From assembly GCF_000410875.1 (NCBI RefSeq), contig NZ_AROI01000009.1, forward strand, positions 310,001 through 374,000: 64,000 bases of DNA, given 5' to 3'. This stretch comes from Halopseudomonas pelagia CL-AP6. Its GTDB lineage: Bacteria > Pseudomonadota > Gammaproteobacteria > Pseudomonadales > Pseudomonadaceae. Position numbers and translations under genes: made by a program. Positions 8,977 through 16,330 of this stretch are shown here, piece after piece (within the stretch, counting starts at the first letter, position 1; every line of letters starts with the position of its first letter). The notes under the pieces were generated by a model. It had not been told where the DNA came from. It made no database searches and was given only the letters and a program-made list of their open reading frames with translations.

Positions 8977-9795
8977 TCAATTGGTTTTCTGGGTAGCAAT
9001 ACCGGGCAACAGGCGCCAGTAATTGACCGGCATCAGGCGCTCCAGCCAAGACACTATACGTGCATCATTACCAACAACCACACGCGGCTTGTCCCGCGCG
9101 ATTCCGTTTAGAATGATTTCTGCGGCCCTCGGCGGTGGCATACGCAGCAGTTTTTCTGCCTGTTTCAGTTTGTGTGCATGTTCTGCTGCGTCTACGCCTT
9201 CAGGTGCGCGCGCGCTGGTGGCTATGGCGGTGGCAACGCCGCCGGGGTGCACTACGGTGACGCCGACCGGGCCGCCGTGCAGTTCCAGACGCAGTGCATT
9301 GGAAAATCCGCGAACCGCGAACTTGCTCGCGCAATAGGCGGTTTGCCCGGCCGGCGTGATCAGACCGAACAGACTGGATATATTGACGATGCGCGCTGCC
9401 GGGCGCAGTTTAAGCAGCGGCAAGAAGGCGCGGGTCATGCAGACCACTGCGTCGAAGTTGATTGCCATTAGCCAGTCGAAGTCCTCAGTCTTGATCTGGT
9501 CGAAATTGCCACCCAGCGCGACGCCGGCGTTGTTAATCAGCAAATCGACCTGGCCATGCTGGGCCATAACAACCTGGGGTAGGGCGGCCACGGAGGCGCG
9601 GTTGGCCACATCCAGCGGATGCTCGCTGACGCGTATTCCGTGCGCACGGGCCTGTTCGGCGGTTTCCGCAAGCGCTGCTGCATTTACATCGGCCAGTGCC
9701 AGATGGCAGCCGCGCTGCGCCAGAGCCACGGCCAAAGCCCGACCAATACCACTGCCCGCGCCAGTTAGTACCGCAACGCAATCGTTTACTTGCAT
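8977..9795 (-). CDS. Short-chain dehydrogenase/reductase
   Basis: 272 residues with the classical SDR signature: cofactor loop TGAGSGIG (about 12-19), NNAG, the catalytic Ser in NISSLFG and YCASK (Tyr and Lys). The first strand is followed by LALADVN, whose Asp usually favours NAD(H). It lies 14 bases after the monooxygenase stop, with an AAGGAT ribosome site, and 28 bases before the hydrolase start, so the three are co-transcribed. A plausible job is oxidising an alcohol to the ketone that the monooxygenase uses, or handling the product alcohol. Confidence 0.85.
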   Translation of the reverse strand: MQVNDCVAVLTGAGSGIGRALAVALAQRGCHLALADVNAAALAETAEQARAHGIRVSEHPLDVANRASVAALPQVVMAQHGQVDLLINNAGVALGGNFDQIKTEDFDWLMAINFDAVVCMTRAFLPLLKLRPAARIVNISSLFGLITPAGQTAYCASKFAVRGFSNALRLELHGGPVGVTVVHPGGVATAIATSARAPEGVDAAEHAHKLKQAEKLLRMPPPRAAEIILNGIARDKPRVVVGNDARIVSWLERLMPVNYWRLLPGIATQKTN

Positions 9796-9809
9796 GGTTT
9801 TTATCCTTG

Positions 9810-11285
9810 TTATTGAAATTGCATTACGCCGTCATCGACCCGGCCGTATTGAATGGTCAGCTTGTCTTGCAGGTAGTTCTGGTGCACCTGCCAGGGTTTG
9901 CGGTCGCCCTGTTTGGGCAGCATGCCTTCGCCACGTTGTACGTAGCCAGAGGTGAAGTTGAGAAAGGGCGCATCCTGCACGTCCGCATCCCGGCGTGGCA
10001 CCGCTACCTTATAGCCCTTGCGGTCCATATAGCGCAGTAGGCGACAGGTGTAGTTGGAGGTCAGTTCGGCCTTCAGCGTCCACGAGGCGTTGGTATAACC
10101 AAAGGTGAGGATCAGGTTGGGGATGTCGCTGAGCATCATGCCCTTGTAGGCCATATGCTCGCCAAAGGCGACTGGTTGGCCGTCTACGCTGATATTCACG
10201 TCGCCCAAAGCATTCAACTTCAAACCGGTGGCGGTGATGATGATATCTGCCGGCAGCTCTTCGCCGGAGGCCAGGCGAATGCCGTCTGCGGTGAAGGTCT
10301 CGATAGTATCGGTCACCACGGACGCGCGCCCGGCGCGGATATCGTGGAACAGATCCCCGTCGGGTACCGCGCAGAGGCGCTGGTCCCATGGCTTATAGGC
10401 CGGGGTGAAGTGCTTCATGTCCACCTCGGGGCCGACCTGGGTCTTGACCATGTGCAATAGGCGTTGCGTGAACAGCTCCGGCTTGTTACGGGCGATGCGG
10501 AAGAAGAACGAGCCCAGCAGTACGTTTCTCCAGCGGGCCAGGGAATGTGCTGCAGGCATCGGTAACCATTTCTGCAGAGTGCGAGCAAAACCATCTTCCA
10601 ACGGGCGGGACACCACGTAGCTGGGTGAGCGCTGCAGCATGGTTACATGCGCAGCCATTTGCGCTAGCGCCGGCACCAGCGTCACCGCGGTCGCACCGCT
10701 ACCGATTACCACCACCCGCTTGCCCGCGTAATCCAGATCCGCCGGCCAGAACTGTGGGTGAATGATCTGGCCTTTGAACTCGGCTTCATTGGGGAAGTCC
10801 GGGCGGTAGCCCTCGTCGTAACTGTAGTAACCGGCACAAACTGAGAGCATGCGCGCCTGGGTGACTTCTTCATGCTCCTGGCCCTGCGCGTCTGTGGCGA
10901 GCGCGGTCACCGTCCAGAGCGCTTGTTCGCTCGACCAACTGGCGGAAACCACTTTGCGCTGGAAGCGGATATGGCTGGTAATGCCGGATTCCTCGGCGAT
11001 GTCCTCGATATAGCGCTTGATGTCCGCACCGTCAGCAATCGCCTTGCGGTGGGTCCAGGGTTTATAACTGTAACTCAGGGTGTACATGTCAGAATCCGAG
11101 CGGATCCCAGGATACTGGAATAGGTCCCAGGTGCCGCCCATGGCCGCGCGGCGCTCGAGAATCAGGTAGCGTTTGTCCGGGCATTGATCGGTCAGTGCGC
11201 GGGCCGCGCCAATACCGGAGAGGCCGGCACCGATGATGAGAACGTCCAGCGGCGCGGGTTGGAATTGTTGTTGTGCTGTGCTCAT
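9810..11285 (-). CDS. EthA/AlmA-like flavin monooxygenase (Baeyer-Villiger type)
   Basis: 491 residues. An FAD-binding GAGLSGIG sits near residue 19, a second nucleotide site VVVIGSGATAVTLVPAL near 190, and between them the Baeyer-Villiger fingerprint FxGxxxHxxxW appears as FKGQIIHPQFWP. Length and the motif YPGIRSDSDMYTL closely recall mycobacterial EthA and the AlmA group. These enzymes insert oxygen next to ketones or oxidise long-chain substrates with NADPH. It is the first gene of the operon with the SDR and hydrolase, and is divergent from a TetR gene, the same layout as ethA-ethR. Confidence 0.88.
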   Translation of the reverse strand: MSTAQQQFQPAPLDVLIIGAGLSGIGAARALTDQCPDKRYLILERRAAMGGTWDLFQYPGIRSDSDMYTLSYSYKPWTHRKAIADGADIKRYIEDIAEESGITSHIRFQRKVVSASWSSEQALWTVTALATDAQGQEHEEVTQARMLSVCAGYYSYDEGYRPDFPNEAEFKGQIIHPQFWPADLDYAGKRVVVIGSGATAVTLVPALAQMAAHVTMLQRSPSYVVSRPLEDGFARTLQKWLPMPAAHSLARWRNVLLGSFFFRIARNKPELFTQRLLHMVKTQVGPEVDMKHFTPAYKPWDQRLCAVPDGDLFHDIRAGRASVVTDTIETFTADGIRLASGEELPADIIITATGLKLNALGDVNISVDGQPVAFGEHMAYKGMMLSDIPNLILTFGYTNASWTLKAELTSNYTCRLLRYMDRKGYKVAVPRRDADVQDAPFLNFTSGYVQRGEGMLPKQGDRKPWQVHQNYLQDKLTIQYGRVDDGVMQFQ

Positions 11286-11311
11286 GCGGATGTCCCGACA
11301 ATGGGTGGTGG

Positions 11312-11356
11312 TGACAATCTAAATTGTCATATAAAATTTGGCAATCCCTATTGTCA
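11312..11356. promoter_or_regulatory. Two TetR operator-like palindromes
   Basis: TGACAAT-CTAA-ATTGTCA (11312-11329) is a perfect 7-bp inverted repeat. A second copy, TGGCAAT-CCCT-ATTGTCA (11339-11356), has one mismatch; the repeat starts are 27 bases apart. They fill the gap between the divergent monooxygenase (start 11285) and tetR (start 11368). A TATAAAAT stretch lies between the two sites. They are very likely the binding sites of the adjacent TetR protein. Confidence 0.75.
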
Positions 11357-11367
11357 GAATTCAATTC

Positions 11368-12027
11368 ATGAATACCACTACCTCCAACCCAAGCAGCATC
11401 GCGGCTGCTACCGCGGCCACCACCGTGAACAAAAGACACTACCGTGGCTCGGCGGTTGAAGAGCGCCGGGCGCAACGCCGGCAACAACTGATTGATGCAG
11501 CGATCCAGGTCTATGGCCAGAACGGCTACCGGCACTCGGGCGTTAAGCAGGTGTGTGATGCAGCGGGGCTGACTCAGCGCTATTTCTATGAGTCCTTCGC
11601 CCACAGCGATGAGCTACTGATCGCCTGCTACGAGCAGGCGGCGCGCTGGATGCGTGAAGATAATATGGCGGCGGCCAAGGCCGCGGGGAGGGATCCGGTG
11701 GTACGCAGCAGGGCGATGTTACAGGCGTATTTCCAAAGCCTGAAAGACAACCCGACCATCGGCCGTCTGTTGCTGATCGAAATTCGCGGCATCAGCCCGG
11801 CAGTGGACGAGGCCATTGAAAAAGCGTTGAAGGCCACCAGCGATGATATCGCCCGCGTGCTCGCGCGCCCCGGTCGGCGCTTTGATGAATTACTGCAGGC
11901 CGGCATTCTCGGTGGCGTGATCCATATCGCGCTGCACTGGATGGCTAACGGGTACAGCACACCGGTGGACGTGGTGACCGAGACCGCGCTTAAGTTGGGT
12001 GTGTCGTTACTTGACGACAACGGCTGA
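11368..12027 (+). CDS. TetR-family regulator
   Basis: 219 residues from the ATG at 11368; an ATG at 11338 is also in frame but would overlap the second operator. After a Ser/Thr/Ala-rich leader of about 25 residues comes the TetR DNA-binding domain (RRQQLIDAAIQVYGQNGYRH through DAAGLTQRYFYESF). The rest is a ligand-binding helical domain. It faces the monooxygenase operon across two palindromic operators, so it most likely represses that operon and itself until a ketone or related ligand binds. Confidence 0.85.
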   Translation: MNTTTSNPSSIAAATAATTVNKRHYRGSAVEERRAQRRQQLIDAAIQVYGQNGYRHSGVKQVCDAAGLTQRYFYESFAHSDELLIACYEQAARWMREDNMAAAKAAGRDPVVRSRAMLQAYFQSLKDNPTIGRLLLIEIRGISPAVDEAIEKALKATSDDIARVLARPGRRFDELLQAGILGGVIHIALHWMANGYSTPVDVVTETALKLGVSLLDDNG

Positions 12028-12052
12028 CCGGAGTCTCCATTTGGGCACCCTA

Positions 12053-12109
12053 GGCTAACGCACTCGTTAGCAACGTCACTGGCATCTACACCTTACTTTC
12101 AGACGTTGG
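12053..12109. other. Possible degenerate attC with an internal palindrome
   Basis: GGCTAAC at 12053 and GTTGGCC ending at 12109 are imperfect complements 57 bases apart, matching the size of the short attC-like sites nearby. Inside it, GCTAACG-CACT-CGTTAGC (12054-12071) is a perfect palindrome between two convergent genes. It overlaps the end of the FMN-binding gene, so this could be the last attC of the array or just an intergenic hairpin. Confidence 0.3.
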
Positions 12110-12700
12110 CCTTTTATCCTCGGGCGCAACGGAAGAGCTGGGAGACCCTCCGATATTCTTCGCCGCGATGTGAGTCTCAGCGCCGTCAATGCTCTCCTGG
12201 TTCTTCTCAAGCCAATACTGACGCAAGCCCTCGTCACCGCGCTTTTCCGCCCAGTTCAGAAGGAGATCGCGATCACCCTCGTATTGGTAGTAAGGAACCG
12301 ACATTCCGCACGAGACCTGAACCAGATCTACCTGCAGGTCAAATATCTGTCTGGCTCCCGCCAGGGGGCTAAACAGCGGGAACAACTCATCCCACTCCGG
12401 GTCATTCCTATGTACCACCTTTGCCTCACCATACAGCCGTAAGATCATTGGCGGCCCCTGGAACGCGCAAAACATGATGGTCATACGGGGGGTCAGCTGA
12501 ACATGTGTAGCGGTTTCATTTCCGCTTCCAGTAACATTTAACCAAGCAACGCGCTGGCTGCTGAGCACGCGAAGTGAGTCCATTCCTTTCGGCGACACAT
12601 TGATGCGGCTGTCTTCTGTCGCCGTGCCAACAAAGTAGATCCGCTGCTCGCCAATGAACTGAATGTGACTATCTGACAGTTCTTTGTACCTTTTGCTCAT
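12086..12700 (-). CDS. Pyridoxamine 5'-phosphate oxidase-like FMN-binding protein
   Basis: 204 residues. The split-barrel pattern is clear in the first 130 residues: FVGTATEDSRINVSPKG, RVAWLNVTGSGNETATHV and MTIMFCAFQGPPMILRLYG. This family binds FMN or a related cofactor and includes general-stress proteins and reductases; the substrate here is unknown. The C-terminal 30 residues are low-complexity. It could be a flanking core gene or the most distal cassette of the integron, because attC-like sequence lies on both sides (12053-12109 weak, 12847-12902 better). Confidence 0.8.
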   Translation of the reverse strand: MSKRYKELSDSHIQFIGEQRIYFVGTATEDSRINVSPKGMDSLRVLSSQRVAWLNVTGSGNETATHVQLTPRMTIMFCAFQGPPMILRLYGEAKVVHRNDPEWDELFPLFSPLAGARQIFDLQVDLVQVSCGMSVPYYQYEGDRDLLLNWAEKRGDEGLRQYWLEKNQESIDGAETHIAAKNIGGSPSSSVAPEDKRPTSESKV

Positions 12701-12846
12701 GTATGGTCCTTGTCCTTGCTTTAGGAATGCACACTGACTTTCGCATAAACATTGATCACTACCACACCAGTGACAATCAATGTCATGCCAACAATACTGA
12801 ATACAGTCTTGTTATAGCTGCACGGCTGTGAGCAACGTTCAGCGGC

Positions 12847-12902
12847 ATCTAACATCCGCCATCAACGGAGCGAGGAGGGTGCGTCCGGCGGTGACATTAG
12901 GG
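12847..12902 (-). other. attC-like site of the C39-like cassette
   Basis: ATCTAAC and ATTAGGG bound a 56-base imperfect palindrome: the outer arms CTAACATCCGCC and GGCGGTGACATTAG pair with small bulges. It begins 20 bases after the stop of the C39-like gene when read on the minus strand. The second box has ATT where attC has GTT, so this site may be weakened. Confidence 0.55.
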
Positions 12903-12921
12903 AGTGAATTCAAAGGTCTGG

Positions 12922-13338
12922 TTATGGATTCTTGACCTCAATAAACCACTTGGGCTGCATTTCATTGAAGTCCGTTCGAATATTAGATGGGAGGTAACTT
13001 GCTGAATCTAGAACAAAAGCCTGGCCATCTACACGTTTGAAAACAACCCAGTGCCAGAAATTTTTGCCCTCTTCCTGATGATGCTTGATGGACAGCAAGG
13101 CCAAATCAGGTAGCGCATTCCACGATTCAAAGGGAATCTCCCCGGCAGACGTCTCTACACCAGCATGAGACAGCATCTTCCTTACATACTGGGTATCAGA
13201 CCAAAGCGATTTATCTTCAGCATGAATACCCATAGCATTTGCTGTGTCCTTCATTTCCGAGTAGGTCTTGCCCAGAATGTTGGCAACAGACGCAATACCG
13301 CAGCCTGTAGTTTCTTCCTGTATGACCGGCTTCAACAT
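12922..13338 (-). CDS. Cassette gene: C39-like cysteine peptidase-fold protein
   Basis: 138 residues. The N terminus reads IQEETTGCGIASVANILG, the Cys-containing helix of papain-like C39 proteins, and a later FWHWVVFKRVDGQAFVLDSA supplies the expected His and Asp. Alone, such a domain might process a peptide or bind one without cleavage. A strong AAGGAG site precedes the ATG. It is flanked by attC-like sites at 13380-13457 and 12847-12902 and reads away from the integrase, so it is treated as an integron cassette. There is no transporter domain, unlike bacteriocin C39 exporters. Confidence 0.65.
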   Translation of the reverse strand: MLKPVIQEETTGCGIASVANILGKTYSEMKDTANAMGIHAEDKSLWSDTQYVRKMLSHAGVETSAGEIPFESWNALPDLALLSIKHHQEEGKNFWHWVVFKRVDGQAFVLDSASYLPSNIRTDFNEMQPKWFIEVKNP

Positions 13339-13379
13339 CGTTTACTCCTTGATACAGGACAGAGTTTCCGTTACGTAGC

Positions 13380-13457
13380 GGCGAACCTTCGCCATTTATT
13401 CGACATCTGTGATGCGGTGAACGAGGGGTGAGGCCGCATTGGGATGCGTGGTTACGG
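13380..13457 (-). other. attC-like site of the NTF2-like cassette
   Basis: GGCGAAC and GTTACGG are 78 bases apart end to end, the same length as the better attC sites at 22520-22597 and 24910-24987. Inner arms ATGCGG and CCGCAT can pair. The right box overlaps the stop codon of the NTF2-like gene, as is common for cassettes. The middle bases of the left box are off consensus. Confidence 0.5.
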
Positions 13458-13865
13458 AGCGAGGGCTGGTGGTTCCAGTGCCGTTTCAATGAGAGCGGTG
13501 TCAGTGTACTCAATCAGCTTAACAACCTTGCCGTCACGGAAGTGAAACAGCCAGCAGTAAGTATTGGCGTATTCCTTACCCGACTTGGTGCGATTGTGCC
13601 CCTGTGCTTGCGCGACTACAGTATCGCCCTCTGCGACGAGATTGCAGGCCTTGATAATGTTTGGGCCATCAAGTTGTGCGTTCAGCGGTCCGAGCAGCTC
13701 CTTGAGTACCGCTTGCTTCCCGCTATAGGTCTTGGACCATGCGGTGGTTCCGATGATGGTCCAAGATACGTTATCGGCGAGCATCTCGACGAACGGGCGT
13801 CCATTGCCCTTTGCAGTTTCGGCAAACACATGCTCCAGAGTTGCCCTATTCTTTTCAGTTGACAT
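13452..13865 (-). CDS. Cassette gene: NTF2/SnoaL-like protein
   Basis: 137 residues with the cone-shaped NTF2-like fold pattern: an N-terminal helix (TLEHVFAETAKGNGRPFVEM), then strands including DNVSWTIIGTT, DTVVAQAQGHN and NTYCWLFHFRDGKVVKLIEY, the usual ending of this family. Such proteins act as small-molecule isomerases, hydrolases or binding proteins. Function here is not predictable. It is a typical integron cassette gene: single, same orientation as its neighbours, with its stop codon inside an attC-like site. Confidence 0.75.
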   Translation of the reverse strand: MSTEKNRATLEHVFAETAKGNGRPFVEMLADNVSWTIIGTTAWSKTYSGKQAVLKELLGPLNAQLDGPNIIKACNLVAEGDTVVAQAQGHNRTKSGKEYANTYCWLFHFRDGKVVKLIEYTDTALIETALEPPALAP

Positions 13866-13974
13866 GGCCTGTACTCAGATGTGGTGAAACAAGTCTTGAG
13901 GATGCGACAAACCTGGACATGATGAATGATGTGCTTTCAAACCCCATCTCTGCGTAAAACCATGACCTCAAGCC

Positions 13975-14029
13975 TTCGAACGCTGTCCGGTGCAATAAAG
14001 GGATAGACCCCTATCACTTAAGGTTTAGG
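13975..14029 (-). other. Weak attC-like site of the membrane-protein cassette
   Basis: TTCGAAC and GTTTAGG bound 55 bases, similar in length to the short sites at 14744-14795 and 12847-12902. The right box overlaps the stop codon of the membrane-protein gene. Internal pairing is poor, so this is inferred mainly from position. Confidence 0.35.
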
Positions 14030-14723
14030 CACGGATACGCTTCCAGTACGGCGGCACTTTGAAGTTACCTTGCGAAGCTTCCGCGGTTATTCCGATCCGG
14101 TCAATAATGGAACCTATCTGACTCGCATATTTGTCCCGTACAGACGGCGATAGAGAGAGCTCTTCTGACTGTTGGACTAACTCGCGCAAGGCGATGAGCT
14201 CGACGTCGATTGGCGTTCCCTCCAAGCCTACCTGGACCAAGTGATGTCGCGCCTGGGTCAATCCGATCGAAATTTCTTTTTGGGGACCCTCCCGGAGAAG
14301 TACGTCCGCAGTCCACATCAGATCATGACCTAGCCAGAAGAAGCTCCCAGTCGCCCGCGCAACTAGTGATATGCTCGGGGCGGTGGATGCGGCCTTTATG
14401 TGCGACTGATCGTCAATACCTGCTAGGCCATAAGGTATACCCGCCGATCGCACGAAGTTCTCTTCGTTCTTGAAGTCTGCCGGAGCAAAAAGCTTGCCGC
14501 TATGCGCACTGACTAACCACGCGAAGACTGCCAGCACTACGATAGGGAAAAGGACTAAAAAGTAGATCAGGGGCAGACGCTCTTCAGGTGTGAAAGATCC
14601 TGCGAAGGCAGTGACCAAAGAAGCAAACCCGTACACGAGCACGATAAACAGAGCAATGATGCCGAGCGGATTTCGCGCGAGACCCTTCGCGGCGTCAACA
14701 ATTCCGATTGAGCTGTCGGCCAT
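14025..14723 (-). CDS. Cassette gene: hypothetical membrane protein
   Basis: 232 residues from the ATG at 14723 (MADSSIGIVDAAKG), which has an AGAGGAG ribosome site; the longer frame to 14756 would start inside the attC site. Two membrane helices occupy about residues 19-38 and 52-71. The remaining 160 residues are a soluble domain, presumably cytoplasmic, rich in helix and ending VPPYWKRIRA. I do not recognise the family. Cassette status comes from the clear attC-like site upstream (14744-14795) and a weaker one at its stop codon. A possible job in stress or phage response would be speculation. Confidence 0.6.
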   Translation of the reverse strand: MADSSIGIVDAAKGLARNPLGIIALFIVLVYGFASLVTAFAGSFTPEERLPLIYFLVLFPIVVLAVFAWLVSAHSGKLFAPADFKNEENFVRSAGIPYGLAGIDDQSHIKAASTAPSISLVARATGSFFWLGHDLMWTADVLLREGPQKEISIGLTQARHHLVQVGLEGTPIDVELIALRELVQQSEELSLSPSVRDKYASQIGSIIDRIGITAEASQGNFKVPPYWKRIRA

Positions 14724-14743
14724 AGACGTGCTCCTCTTTATGG

Positions 14744-14795
14744 GTCTAACGCCCATCCGCGAAGGGCGTCAACGGACAACAGCCGTTTGTTACGT
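14744..14795 (-). other. attC-like site of the Fos cassette
   Basis: GTCTAAC and GTTACGT enclose 52 bases that fold as two nested stems (CGCCC with GGGCG; AACGG with CCGTT). The minus-strand crossover box reads GTTAGAC, a perfect match to GTTRRRY. It begins one base after the stop codon of the Fos-type gene. Confidence 0.7.
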
Positions 14796-14796
14796 T

Positions 14797-15198
14797 TCAG
14801 CACCACACCAGTCCATTATAAGGCGAGCACCTCAGCTCAGCCAGGCGGGTTGCCAATGTTCCGCAATGAAGCTCAAGGCGATGCCCATTAGGGTCGAGTA
14901 AATAAATGGAGTCGCCCTCACTGGTATTTTTCTTCCATTCTTCAATCCCAGCCCGGTTCAGTTTAGCTCGCAGCTCCAAAAGCTCCACTTCGCTGACACT
15001 GAAAGCGATATGCGTATAGTCCTTGGCCGGCACTGGCTGAGCGCCTAAGCTCAAACATAGCCACATATCGCCCGCTGTCAGATAAGCGCCGGTGTCCCAG
15101 AAAACATGCAACTTCATTCCCAAAAGATCACGATAGAACTCGATCGACAAACTCAGGTCCCGGACCGAAAAGGTGATGTGATTGATGCCGGTAATCAT
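14797..15198 (-). CDS. fos: Cassette gene: FosA-type fosfomycin-modifying enzyme
   Basis: 133 residues from the ATG at 15198 (AAGG eight bases before it; an in-frame GTG at 15207 is less likely). Two glyoxalase-fold repeats. The FosA active site is present: metal ligands His7 (INHIT), His63 (DYTHIAF) and Glu109 (HRLELH); Thr9; Lys89 in EEWKKNTSEGDS with the Ser/Glu/Gly potassium loop; and Arg118. FosA enzymes are Mn- and K-dependent glutathione transferases that open the fosfomycin epoxide. Related genes are known as integron cassettes. Here it is the second cassette of the decayed integron. Activity and true substrate are not proven by sequence. Confidence 0.85.
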   Translation of the reverse strand: MITGINHITFSVRDLSLSIEFYRDLLGMKLHVFWDTGAYLTAGDMWLCLSLGAQPVPAKDYTHIAFSVSEVELLELRAKLNRAGIEEWKKNTSEGDSIYLLDPNGHRLELHCGTLATRLAELRCSPYNGLVWC

Positions 15199-15216
15199 GC
15201 GTTTCACCTTGCGAAA

Positions 15217-15296
15217 ACGTAACGCTGCTCAGCACGCGCGGCTACGAAATGGAGGCGAAGCCGCAATGTAGGTCGCCGTGCCTGGCTTGGTTATAG
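15217..15296 (-). other. attC-like site of the GNAT cassette
   Basis: ACGTAAC and GTTATAG bound 80 bases, close to the 78-base class. Inner arms include CGGCTACG and CGAAGCCG. The right box contains the stop codon of the acetyltransferase gene. Confidence 0.55.
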
Positions 15297-15836
15297 GGCA
15301 TGTAGCTCCCACTGGCCTCTGTTTATCTTGTACAAAACATGCTCGCGAAGCGGGTCAGAAGGTTCTAGGTCCGGATGCTCAAAATTGCTGGCATAGGACA
15401 TTCCGACTTTTTCCATGACGGCTTGAGAACGAATGTTGCGCACTGTCGTAAAAGAGACCACCTCATCTAAACCCAAATGAGTAAAAGCATACCGCAATGA
15501 TTCGTTGGCGGCCTCTGTCGCGTAACCCATGCCCCAATATCGTTTAGCAAGACGCCAGCCAATCTCAACACATGGTGAGAACGGCATGCTTTCTTTGGGG
15601 ATGTGCAGCCCGACAAATCCAATAAATTTACTTTGACCAGGAATCTCTACAGCCCAAAATCCCCACCCACGCTCAGCAATGAGAGACTTGATTTTTCTCC
15701 CCATGCTGTAGCTTTCTTCCTCCGTCAGAAGCTTCGGGAAGAACTCCATCACGCCTTTATCCCTACACATCTGTGAAAAGGGATAGAGGTCTTCGTCATC
15801 CCATTGCCGAAGTATTAATCTTTCCGTTCTAATCAT
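15291..15836 (-). CDS. Cassette gene: GNAT acetyltransferase (RimJ/RimL type)
   Basis: 181 residues. It starts MIRTERLILRQWDDEDL, the standard opening of the RimJ/RimL-like GNAT group, with the acetyl-CoA motif RYWGMGYATEA (about residues 99-109) and the later RSQAVMEKVGM helix. These enzymes acetylate N-terminal or small amines; the substrate is unknown. It is the first cassette next to the decayed attI' site: the crossover point is only 22 bases before its start codon, and no clear ribosome site is visible, so expression may depend on upstream attI' sequence. GNAT genes are frequent cassette cargo. Confidence 0.85.
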   Translation of the reverse strand: MIRTERLILRQWDDEDLYPFSQMCRDKGVMEFFPKLLTEEESYSMGRKIKSLIAERGWGFWAVEIPGQSKFIGFVGLHIPKESMPFSPCVEIGWRLAKRYWGMGYATEAANESLRYAFTHLGLDEVVSFTTVRNIRSQAVMEKVGMSYASNFEHPDLEPSDPLREHVLYKINRGQWELHAL

Positions 15837-15850
15837 ACGTCAGGTGATGC

Positions 15851-15915
15851 CCTATAACATTTATATAGTGGTCGCTCCGACCAATATGTCGGTGATCGTT
15901 TTGTCTTTTTTGAAT
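15851..15915. other. Second attI-like site (attI', decayed platform)
   Basis: From the crossover box CTATAAC at 15852-15858 the sequence is nearly identical for about 55 bases to that at 25567-25625: it shares ATTTATATAGTGGTC, the CCGAC-CAATAT-GTCGG inverted repeat (15877-15892) and the TTTTGTCTTTTT run. It joins the left array to the intI pseudogene exactly as attI does at the intact platform. Confidence 0.75.
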
Positions 15916-16027
15916 TTAACTTTGACTCGTCTATAAGTCCCATAAAACGCGACTCCTATTTATGTTCTGAGATGTCGGTTATAACGATCATTGTTCTGTG
16001 TTGCCCTGTCCTGTTTTTTGATCAATG

Positions 16028-16043
16028 CTGGTTGTGTATACAG
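16028..16043. promoter_or_regulatory. LexA box upstream of the intI pseudogene
   Basis: CTGGTTGTGTATACAG fits CTG-N10-CAG and lies 14 bases before the pseudogene ATG, at the same position as the box before the intact intI. Confidence 0.65.
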
Positions 16044-16057
16044 TATTGAGGTGGTCA

Positions 16058-16330
16058 ATGGACTACATCCCGGTTCCTCTCCGTCGAATCCCGTGCGATT
16101 CATGGATCGTTTCAAGGCGCATATGCGTGCGAAGCACCTAGCTTATCGCACTGAAAAGATTTACTGCCTCTGGGTGCTTGATTTCATTCGTTTCCATGGG
16201 CGCCGACATCCCGAGGATATGGGGGCAGCGTTTGTCTGTGGTGTTTTCCCATGAGGAGGCAATGCAGGTGATTGGTGCCATGAGCGGGGCTCGTCAATGT
16301 GTTGCCAGTTTAATGAACAGCTTTCAGGCA
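16058..16330 (+). pseudogene. intI: Decayed integron integrase (intI pseudogene)
   Basis: The ATG at 16058 starts MDYIPVPL, matching the intact integrase, but one base is missing about 25-40 bases later, so the rest is out of frame. From about 16100 the other frame resumes as FMDRFKAHMRAKHLAYRTEK and FIRFHGRRHPEDMGA, matching integrase residues 15-57. It then jumps to a segment matching residues 112-139 (VVFSHEEAMQVIGAM), so about 55 codons are deleted. A second jump goes straight to sequence found after the intact intI stop, removing all catalytic residues. It cannot encode an active recombinase. Confidence 0.85.
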
